DNA of 64,000 nucleotides from Sipunculus nudus (lineage: Eukaryota; Annelida; Sipuncula; Golfingiida; Sipunculidae): positions 10,313,019-10,377,018 of the forward strand of contig CM049306.1 of assembly GCA_026874595.1 (NCBI GenBank). Direction: 5' to 3'. Shown here piece by piece: positions 29,401 through 41,400 of the stretch. The notes beneath the pieces are model-generated. The model was given only the letters and a program-made list of their open reading frames with translations, was not told the origin of the DNA and did no database searches. The position numbers were made by a program, and so were the translations under genes. Position 1 is the stretch's first letter. Every line of letters begins with the position of its first letter.

Positions 29401-32400
29401 CCCCCCCCCCCCCCCGAATAGTCATAAATGTTATACAAAAACTTCAATTTCTCATTAACTACATCACTGATGGTCATTATTTTGTGCATACAATTTGATC
29501 ATAAGATGTTTCAACAGTGTCTGCAGACTGGTGGCGCCACCTGTATTTTTCAATTTTTACGAATTGTTTTCTCTATTTTTGAGACCTTTAAAAATGTGAA
29601 CATCAGGGCACAAATTGTAAAGACTGGACCTAGAATCTTCATTCCTCACACAGTGAGAGGCCCATGAAAAGTGTCTGTGGAAACCTGAAATTAGGTCTCT
29701 GTTACCCATATCCTTCAAGCTATAGGACTCCGAAGTATCCCTCAGAATAATGGAATATTTGATACAAAAGCTGAAGTATCTGAACAAATAATGCAGAGAT
29801 CACCATTATTCTTTGCATTGATATTGACCATTAAGTGTTTTTATTAGTTTCTGCAGACTGGTGAAACCACCTGTATTTTTTTTAAAGTGTATGCATTTTT
29901 TTCTCTATTTTTGAGACCTTTGAGGATGCTGTCATCTGTTAACGTGGCACAAATTATAACAACAGGACCTAGAATTTTTATTTTTTTCATGCAAGGAGGC
30001 CCATGAAAAGCGTCTGTGGAAACCTGAAATTAGGTCTCTGTTACCCATATCCTTCAAGCTATAGGACTACGAAGTATCCCTCAGAATAATGGAAAATTTG
30101 ATACAAAAGCTCAAGTATCTGAACAACTAATGCAGAGATCACCATGATTCTTTGCATGGATATTGACCATTAAGTGTTTTTATTAGTTTCTGCAGACTGG
30201 TGAAACCACCTGTATTTTTTTTAAAGTTTATGCATTTTTCTCTATTTTACAGATGTATAAATACAGTCACAATTTTGGCCTGTTGGTTAATCTGTTTGAT
30301 GCTTCAGTTAAATGGGTATATACTACCATTCAGATAATAAAATTTCCTTTGGTGAATCTCTTCCCAGTCAGCTGAGCGTCATGACCCATGGGTCACTTGT
30401 TTTATAAACTTTGTGAATTTGTTCTCTGGCAAGTTGTTTCTGTCAGTTAATAAGATAATGGGGCAGTAATCTCATTCTTTATTATGGATGACAATTAGCA
30501 TTGACAGACATTACAAAATAACACAACATGCATCTTTAATATATTTTGGTGGCACGATTCTTCCTATTACACAATCATCCAGCGAATTTCACAATTTTGA
30601 AACACAGGACTGTTTAAATTCAGAACTTTAAAAGAATGTCATTAAAATATGAAGATGTTAAATGAATCACCACTACATACAGACAAGGTGTCCTTTCTTT
30701 AAAAAAAAATAACATAAGTCTGATATTATGATATTTTCATGAGTAAATAAAGTCATTGATATTACATGTAGATATTTAGGCCTACACATAAGCTCAAGTC
30801 TAATTAATGTCACTGAACCACCTGTGATTTTTATAAGCTTTGAATACTGCCAGACATGTACTTTTTTATCAGCCTATATGAAGTATTCAGTTGTGTGATT
30901 ATGTGTTTGTGTGTGCTTTTTCAGACAGCAATAGGCCAGTCTCACCAGTGTTTACACTACACAACTTTATTGGAATGGAATGAGGTGTAAGTACTAATAT
31001 AGATAATCAAAATTGAATGAATGAATGACTATTCTTTTATTTAATTCCATTTATTTATTAATGTGTATACAAGTTGGAGATATGGATTATCAATGCAGTG
31101 GTAGAAAAAATAAAATTTTAAATGTCACTCCATTTAACTAAGAATTAGTGTAAACATGGGATTAGATGTTGATAATGAATTAGAAATGGAAAAATAGAAA
31201 ATATTTCATTGAACATATTTGACTAAAAATTAGTGTAAACATGAGATTAGATGTTGATAATGAATAAGAAATGGAAAAAATAGAAATATTTCATTGAACA
31301 TAACATAGGAATTCTTGGGCACAAGTATGATTAATTTAAAAAAAATATTTTGAAAGAAAACGATTTTTGTTCATGTTAAGAACGAACCTTCTAATACAGG
31401 ATTACACCAGTGGAATAATGCGCAATATGCATGCATCCCAATTAATTGAACATTTAATGACAAAATTGTAAATAAAAATTATTTTAATGCTGAATTAATA
31501 CAGGTTTATTAAGTATAAAAAATATATTTGATTTCATAAAGGGAAGAAGAAAGACCATCAGCGAGACCAAGAATCTCACAGTAAGTAGATATTATATTAT
31601 TTCATAAATTGGTGAATAGTCCAAAAATATTGGCTCATGAAGAAAAAACTTGCTAACGTTGTCTAAATGGCAGCAACTGCAAGCATAAAATGGCTCTCGT
31701 CTCAAAGCTCTGTTGTTTGATTGAATGGGTTCGGCTCTCGATTGGCATGGCTGGTTCTCCGCTGCTGGGATTGGTGGAGGGAATGCATGCTGCTTCTAGC
31801 TATGTGGGTGTGGGTGATGTGGTTGCCTCAGGTCACTGGTGCGGGTAAAATGATGGTGGTCTCTCGCGGCTTCCTGCTTGGCTAGGTGGCATCATGGCTA
31901 TTGGCTCTCAAAATTATGCTTAAGGAGTGCACAGGGCTGGGTTCTTGACCATAGCAACCTGTAGCTGCTCAACAAAGCGAAAAACATCTTCAGTCAGTCC
32001 TCAGATATAAATAGTATATAGTTTATTTGTAGGGTTGGTTACGAAGGATGCTGTTGAACCAGGCACCAGAAATACTGTCATAGAACGGGCATTTACAGAT
32101 GTATCTCAGTTAGCCAAGCATCCCCCAGTAATCATTTTAATATTGTCATGTAAGGCTGGCCATCATGGGTAATGTTTTCTATCCATTATGTTGTCATGTA
32201 AGACAGGCTATCATGTAGGACTGGGGGTTAAAGTTGAGCATTGACCTGTTAGACTTATCCAATGTAATTTCCACCACTTGTGGCCAGTAAACAGGAAAGC
32301 TATTTCTGAAATCAGGCAGATTCAGGATGGCTAGAGCTGTAAGCAGCTTTCAGGTTTCACAAAGCCCTGAACAAGTCATGCTTAATTTTGAAAACCTTAA

Positions 32401-35400
32401 CTGGCACAACTATTCTTTACCTTTTCTTTTGATGTAGCATTTTGAAAAGAGTTTATGCTACAACTCTGTACATTTCATAACCTTGTGTTATTTGATATTT
32501 CACAGATTCAGTGTTACTTCTCCAGAGCCATTGGTATACACAGTATTCACAGAAAATGAGCTGCCATGTCAAAGATGTTACCTGCTGCGCCAAACTACCA
32601 CAGGAGAAAAGTAGGTCCCCTGTATCAATAATGTCTCACAGTAATAATACTGTAGATCCAGATATTAGTGTAGGCTTAATGTTTTTGTCTTTGTGCAAAA
32701 CATATATCATGGGTTATTTGAATTTGTGGTGAGAAAATGTGTACATGCAGAATAACAGGTCTCATAAATAAATAAATAAAAATAAAAAACAAATTTATGT
32801 GGCTGTATTGAAAACTCATCAACTAGCTATGGATGAGCTCAATCTTGTTCTGCTGTCATTGTCACTGGGTAAATGTAATTTCTTGCTGGTTATTCTTTTT
32901 AGTCGTTAAAATATGTGGATTACCTTGACCCTTGAAATCCATGAAAATGAAATCCCACCTAATATTCCTGAATTTAGAATATGTTTTTCACATTTGAAAA
33001 GTATGGAGTTGAATGGTCAGGGCCTAAGTTCATGAAGGTGTCCGTCTAAGAGGGATATCATTTGATTCTCTGTGTTGTATACTAGAGTTTGAAGTGAGTA
33101 CTTACTAACTTGTTGCCTGGAATACTACTTCTGCTATGTGTTCAAGTATTAATGTAATTGTTCTTCATTCAGTGCTCTCTGGTTTATATCTGAATCAAAA
33201 TTTGATCCAGATACAGGTTTTCAGTTTTATCCTTTCTCAAGAAAATATGTAGAAGACAGATTTGAATCCAACCAGGGCCTAGATATTCTATCTCTATATA
33301 ATCTACATATCTTTGTAGGTAGTTATACCTTAATCCAGATAAAACACACACTGAAGAAACAATGATGTGAGTACACAATTTGTTTTCTTGCAGGTCACTA
33401 GAGGGCGTGGCAATACAGTTTGGGCAGCTTGGTCTGAATGAATCAAGTGTTGAAGAAGACTTTTTCAGGTCAGTTCCTTATTCTCATAAGTAGATTGTGA
33501 TGAGCCACTATTGTAACTAAAATTAGGTCCCATTATCACTGTTTGAATTAACATTTGACATTAAAACAATTCTTAGTAATAACTGTGATTAAACAAATGA
33601 AAAATCTTTCATTGTAATATATAGTGATAATCAAGACAAATAAGGACACTACAGACTACTGAATGCCACCCTCCAAGCCATGATTGGTGCCTCGTATTAG
33701 TTATTATAGCTAAATGTACAATGCATGTAAAATAAAGATTATAGTTTAAATAAGGACACATTAAGCATCACTGATATGCTTTAAAAGTCATTGAGATTCG
33801 TCATTATGGAACTGCATAGGAATTAAAGCTTTGTGTACCAATTTCACATTGAAATATGTGGCACTGGTATGCAAATTCGCCATCTCAGGATTTGAAATAT
33901 GAATGATAACTGTATTATATGGGACATATTGTATGCAGTCTCCAGAAGAAAAACATAAAGTGCTACAAATAGTTTGAATTTAATGAACATATTGGGTTGA
34001 CTCATTCAGTCAGCCTGGACCCTCGAGGGGTTAAATGCTCATCTCTCTCTCTGGGTACCTTGGTTTGATCCCCAGTGTGGCTGTGAGAGTGGGTTATAGT
34101 TTCTAGTCCAAGGCCGGTGGTTTTCTCTTGGTTCTCCAGTTTGTAACACCCCTACAGGCAACTGAATGCAAACCATCTGAGCCTGAAAGAGTGCCACCAT
34201 TAGTTTGAATAAATAGTTTTACAATCTATGTAAAATAAATAAGTTTATATTAAAGGGGTTCAGTGGAACATATAGCCATCTGTGTATCACATCAAGGTTT
34301 ATTTGCTCATGTAATTAGGTTACTTGAAATTAGGCAGTGTGGGTTCATGGAGCAAAGCAAGTGTCCCATTGGCTCTTATGTTCCAGTAGAGAGGGTGCTT
34401 TAAAGAGAAGCCAGTTACCATAAAGTTCCCAATAGAATATTGGTATTATATTGGGATAATGTCATCAACAAACGGTGGAAATTTGTATGGAGTCCACCTG
34501 CATCTTATAATTTGGGCATCACCATGAACCCAATCCAGTGATCATGAAAAATGACAGAATGAGTGATAATAGGGGAATTTACATGAAGTTATTTTCTGAA
34601 ATTTACTGTATTTTCTTACAAATACCGATCTTATTTCTAGGTAAAAGGGTAAAATTGATTTTAAAACTTCTTTAACAATGTTTCCAGGGGAAGAGTTGTA
34701 AATTATATGATTTAAGATATCGCGTCTTTCATCATCACTAACCTATCACATATCGCATGGCTAGTTATATGATTTTGGTAGGCACATCAGCGTTTTACAT
34801 ACACAAGGTTGCACTACCTCAGCGGCTACGTTCACTACTTTCAGTAGCAAATTTTATTCATTAGCATTTACTAAATACCTCACATTGTGAAAGAATACCT
34901 CCCATTAATCATGTTAAGCCCCACTGGATGTTTTCTAGCTTGGCACATATACACTTCAGATATATCAGATAGGTCACTAATAGTAATACAGGTAAAACAC
35001 TTTGAGATATACGTACATGCATGTATTTTTCACAATTTTAACAAATACTGGGGGCATTGACGCTTTGCAGTCATGTGTTGGGCGGCAGGAAAAACTGCCA
35101 GGCATATCCACTTGCTTCTGCCTGACGTGACCACATCCCTGGCCATTGTATCATCAGATTATCAATCAATTTTGCTGAATGTTTTGTAAAACAATTAAAA
35201 CATTAAGTATTTATTGTTTGTTGTATATGAATACACGATAAATAAAGGATTAAAAAAATTCTATCATATAAAGTAAGTGGGGGCAGGTTTAAGCTAAATT
35301 TTGGTGGGTATTCAATTAGGGACTTTAGTGGAAGTACTATGTGTGCATCAATGAGTAAATACTTTAAGCAAAAACAGATGGTGTATTCTAATGAGGCAGT

Positions 35401-38400
35401 GTATTCTTTTGAGAACTTTACAGTACTTGTAATTTTGTAGGTTCCTGTGATGATTTTTAATGTATGGATTAAATTTCTGTGGCTACAATGATGGAACAAG
35501 TTTAACCTCTTTTTTTGTGTATTTAAATGTTAAATATTTAATAATTCAGCTGATGAAAATTAACATGCAGTTAAAAAAGGAACACTAAAGGTATCTAGCA
35601 TGAATGTGAACACATGAAGTTAACATTGATTTAATTGAAGAAACATTATTTGTTGTCAGTAAATTTAAATTAAACTGTATCATACAACTGATCTTATGGG
35701 ATTCATAAAAAAATCAGACCAAAATATATCATCTCATTTCAAAAGTCTTATCTGCAATGGACTTAAGAGGAAAATAACTATCTTATAACAAGACCAAATG
35801 GACATAATTGTGAATTCTGTTGGTACTACAGCCTGCAAAAAAAAATGTCCAAAAAGATTATGAATCTGACCAGGTAAATATTTTTTTCTTGTGAACATTT
35901 CTTACCAAATGTTTATTAAGTTAAGATAGTGCTGTCTTTCTTTTTCACTTGATAAATCTCTTTAAGAACAAAAGCCACTAAATCCCTAAACACTAAATCA
36001 CTGAGAAACTTAAAGGGGCCCAATCTCCTATAAAGCATGTTGAGTTAACACAAAAAATAGTTTCTTCCCTTTTAAATAAATCGGTACCTGCCAAAACATT
36101 GCCTTGAAACCGTTTGCTTACTCCTGTAAACAAGTGTTGAAAACAGTGGACCGAGCGCGATTGCAGTTGTCAACAAAAACACAGTGCGAGGGGCCGTACT
36201 TGTGTCAATCAGGAGATGCCCTGAAGGACTTGGCCAAAAAATATAATTCATGTTCCCGCTGGCTGAAACACAGCGTGTTACCCCTATTAATTGGACCTCT
36301 AGTCACCCAGCCTTGTTATGGTAAACAGACACACGTGGACTGTTTTCCAACACGCACAGTCAGAACATGGTGTTAAATAGCCGTGTGCAAGGAAATGAGA
36401 CTGTGTGCTGGGATGGTTCTGCTGGGAAACCTTTGTATTAAACAAAACTGAACTGATAGTGTGAAAGAATAGTCATAATATTGATCCTGATTATGTACAT
36501 TTAAATTTTCAGGCAAACAAAATTTCTCAGGTTTGTTTGTCAGAGTTATGATGAATTGGATAGGCTGAATTAATTGTATCCCCAGACAAAGTCGGGGGAT
36601 ACTATGTTTTCATACCGGTCCCGCCGCCACCACCGCCGCATATGAATCTTGTTGGCGCAGTAACTCAAAAAATATTTCACAGATCTTTACCAAACTCAGT
36701 ATATGTATAGATATGGGTGAGAGGACGACACCTATTTAAACTGAGGTCGTGACCTTTACTAGGAGAGTGTCCTTAACTTTGAATAGTTCCAAATTTGGGG
36801 AAAATCACACAAATTCTTAAATATCTCAAGAAATTATGCATGGATTGATCCCAAAATCAAGTTGTTTGAAGATCATGGATAGAGTTGTCATGTTCCAGAA
36901 ACTGGTGGTCCCACCTTTTATTCTTTACTTGTTTTTGTGTCTTTTAATACCCCCCCAAAATTGCCACTTGACAGTACTGTGAGCATTATAAATCAAAAAC
37001 TAATGGACAGATTTCTTTTATATTATGCATATACATAGATATGGGTTATGGGATGATGTTTTTTCAAATTGGGGTCATGACCTTCCTGTGAGAGTTGCCT
37101 TGACCTTGAATATTCCCATATTTAGTGAAATTCACACAAAATCTTTAATATCTCAGTAAGGGATACATAGAATGATCCCAAAATCAAATTGACAGAAGAT
37201 CTCAGATAGCTTTGTCTTTTACAGAAGACAGGTGGTGCCACCTTGTGTCATTTTCTTATCAAAATGCATATATAAATTTTTAAGTTAAAAATTTTTTTTA
37301 AAATTTTAATTAAAAAGTTTTTTTTTTAATCTTGGATTTTTTTTCTCTTCTGCAAAATACAGGTGGCACCACCTTGTGTTGTTTTCTTGCTTTTGCACCT
37401 GTCAATACCCCACCATTGCCACTTGACAGCACTGATAGCATGATAAATTGAAAACTACAGCACTGATAGCATGATGAATTGAAAACTAAAGGACAAATTT
37501 CTTTCATATCATGCATATATATATATTTTGAAGTTAAAAAAAAAACCAAAATTTTTAATTTTAATTTAAATTTTTTTTTTTAATCTTGGATTTTTTTTCT
37601 CTTCTGCAGAATACAGGTGGCGCCCCCTTGTGTCGTTTTCTTGCTTTCGCACCTTGAAATACCCAACAATTGCCACTCACAGCACTGAGCATGATAAGTT
37701 GAAAACTAATGGACAGATTTCTTGCATATCATGTATATAGATATGGGTTACGGAATGAGATATATTTCAATTTGGATCATGACCTCTCCTATGATAGTGA
37801 CCTTTACCTTAAATATGTGCATACTTATAAGAAACCATGATAGCTTGCCAAGTGTCAGTCTCTGCATCTGAATTCAAGATGGGATCCTATTCTTTGAGGC
37901 TGGGTTGAGGGGTGGGGGGTTAATTGTCTGGGGATACTATGGCACCTGCGGTGCCAAGAAATATCTAGTTTATTTCTTCACTGTGACAGGGAATCGAGGA
38001 TATTTTTGTACATTATTTCAATTTACGATTCAGTGTAAAACATTTGGTAAACAAAAAGAAGCTGCAGTAAGCCTAGTATATTCAGTGAGTTGATTTTGGG
38101 TTTGCAATCAAGTCTCATTTTGTTTATGTATTACATTTTACAGTGACAGCTTGAGCTTTTACCTAATGGACAGGTATTAAAAAATTAAATCAACAAACCA
38201 AATGCTTAATTTGGTAAAAGGCGGTTTAGCCAATAGATTTAAAAGTAATTAAGTAATCAAGCTTTTTCACTCTCAGTTTGCACACTTTGCTCAAAACATT
38301 CTGACAATGTATATCATGTTAGAAATAATTTGGAAATATAAAAAATTCACTTAAGTGACAATGTTTGTGTCATCAATTGACTGTTATTCAGTAATGTTTA

Positions 38401-41400
38401 GTAAATATTAGGAATATAAATGACAGGGGAGATTTGAGATGGGGTTTCCACTAAACTGTTGATAACTAGTGTGCTTTTTGTCCACCAGAGGGCAGCACAT
38501 TTTGTTGCTTTGCCAGTACAATGCACTAATCTATTCTAAAGAACTGTTGATCTTTCACCTGAGATTTTCAAAATCAAAATATAAATTCAGAATTTTTTTT
38601 CAAAAGCATAATTTATTTTTTATTAAAAAATCATACAAAACCTATATACATTTGATTTTGTGTGCATCGTGGCAGGTTTTCTGTAGTCACCAGTGGTCAG
38701 ATATTTACATCAATATGTGAACAAGTCAAGCTCTGATAGAGAGACAACAACAGCAAAATGAACATTCATTAATGCATATGATAAAGATAAATCTAAATAT
38801 AAAACAAAGATGCTTGAAGGTGCACCACAGGTACATCTCCAGATATAATTAACTGTTGTTCCTGCACTGTCAGGCTCCTGAGGGAAAAGTTTGACTGCTT
38901 GGAACTAGTGTCATAGCATCTTCATGGTTATAAACTTCTGTTTTTACCTTAGCCTCTGCTGTTTATCAAAGTTTTATCCACTCAGTTTTAATACTACAAC
39001 AGTTTGAAAAACCTGACTGTACATAGTAACAATACAATATGATTCTTTTTTATTGACTAGATTGATTGTTAATTACATAATCAATTTAACCTACACTGAA
39101 GTAAACTATTTACATTTTACAACTCACACAGAAACACTTAAGCCAACTTTTCTTCCTTTTTTCCATCTTGATGTCTGTCTCTTCCATATCTTTATTATTT
39201 CCTATCTGCTCTTTCCCTTCTGTATTTTCATTTTCTCTGCTGTTTCCTAATTTCTTTCCTCTTGCTTGCTCTCCCACTTTCTTTCTCTTTCGCTCATTTT
39301 CTCTTTTATCTTTTTCACAGAACACACACCCCCTTTTCTAGTGTCCTCTCATGTTTATTTTCTTTTTTTTTTACTCTTGCTTGTGTGTACAAAAACTCAT
39401 TTAAACTTTGTGCATACCTCCCAAATTCTGTCAGAAATAATTCCAAGTATAAATGTTATTTCTAAAACTCTGTCTATCCCTTCTCTTCATACTAACAGGC
39501 TGACATGTTCCCTCAGTGTCCCCTGTCACCTTTGCTACCATTAACATGTCTGTACAGTTATACACAAACAAACAAGTATCAATAAATACTCATAAATATG
39601 AGTGTTTAGCTAACCACTCGTCAGAATCATCACTGCTATTATTTATGGCAGTACTAGCACCCACCAGTATGTGGTTAATAAATATCAGTTTGTGACCAGC
39701 ATAAATCAACAGAAAAGAGTAACACTAACTGAAGCTATTTCCTCCCACAACTTCATAAAGTAATTTGATATAAGGCACTCTGGTTAGAGATTTACCACAC
39801 AATAATTAACAAGTAGAATTTTTAAATTTTGTATAAATCTGTGTATGTATGTTTGAATGATAAAGTAATTGCACCTTTTTTCCCTAAAACTCTCAATACT
39901 AGTAACATGCATGTAGTTTGAAGTTTCAACAAATCAGATTTTTTTTTCTATTTGGGTTGCAATATTAACTCTTGTCAACGAAGCAGAGTATATTGTGTGA
40001 ACAATTGCTTTGTTGAGGAAATACTATAACAATTATTTAATCAGTCAGTGTTTTTTCAGATCAAGTTTTTTCATCAGTTGGTGGTGTCTCTTCCTGTGGC
40101 CTCTTCTCTTTTTATGGAGTCTGTATGGTAGTTGCCCCGCAGCAGGCTTGTAGGTCCATGGCTTGATGTGCTGTAGATGGGGTTTAGGTGTACTTAGTCT
40201 CTTCGGAGGGCAGTAAGAATCTGAGAAGACATAAAGTGTCATTAAATAATTACAGGTAAAAGACTTGTCCTTATTATGTATGCTATCAGTGACGTCTGTT
40301 TAGATAGTGTATGTTCTTAGCAAATTTCAATTTATTAATAATGAATACAAACTTACATTTGGTACTGTTTAAATATATTTATGGTAACAAAAACTAAAAT
40401 TAATGATAAAAGATTTTTGTACTGTATATTTAAAAGATAAATGAATAAAATTTACAAGAGACTTTATTCATTACCAAATAAGGGTGTGGCATTGTTCATA
40501 AGACAATTCAAACATTGTCATTAAACAATGTTGTGTGCATAAAACATTGTTCTCCTGACTTGCATTTTTAGCTTTTTGTAAATGTAAGTTCAGCTAACTT
40601 TAGAGATAGCTGAGTATTTAAGTAATTACAAGAATTGATTAGGTGTTAAGAATTTTTAATATAGCTTGGAATGGAAAGTTTTCATGATATTTGGTATGAA
40701 TTTACCTTTTAATTGATTTTTTACTGTGTATTTATCATAGTTAATAGAATTATATATACAAACATAAGATGAAATGGTTTTTGAAACTGTAGAATAATTA
40801 AATTTTTAACAATGTGGTATCTACCATGTAGGGATTGATCATTGATGTGTGAAAATGAGAAAAAATTTCAGGATGACAACATTTTGTTTTCAATGGGAAA
40901 TGCTGTGGCTAAGGTTTTGTACTTGTTCTGTGTAAAATATGTTTAAATATTCAAAATGACAGCAAAATCATGAAAAAATGCAATATAACATTTGTCAGAG
41001 AGTGACATAATTTCAAATATTACGATATGTTTAAGGGGACAGATGCATGGGCAGATGTTGGTTGGTTGTTCAGTGCTCAGAGCAATATTTACTTAGGTTT
41101 CTTGTGGTATGTTTGCTCAGATTTCTTATAGCAAGAACATTTTTGAGTGGTCTCTTGTGCCAGTTCCAAAAGAGCTTGTGCCGCAAACAATATCTGCGAC
41201 AGGTTTCTTTGAAGATCAACGGCTGGTCTTATCATGATCCGTGTTACACTGTGTGTTTTATGAATATGAAACCTCTCAACCAGGATTAGAAATCTGTGAT
41301 GTTTGAAACATGACAAGAATCAGGATAACTTCACATATAGCCTTGTTTTTTTTTTTTTTTTGCTGAGTACCATCACTGCCAAGTTTAAAGTCTTTTTAAG

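Noticed and set aside
34068-34086. tRNA gene
   Set aside because: Only a B-box-like GGTTTGATCCC is present, with no cloverleaf. It fits a SINE remnant.
35832-35873. Possible ANAPC4 exon between CTACAG and GTAAAT
   Set aside because: Phase would fit exon 21, but the peptide (KKMSKKIMNLT) does not resemble APC4, whereas exon 22 at 42714 does.
39110-39325. Lys/Glu-rich minus-strand ORF
   Set aside because: Comes from the purine-rich strand of a polypyrimidine tract.
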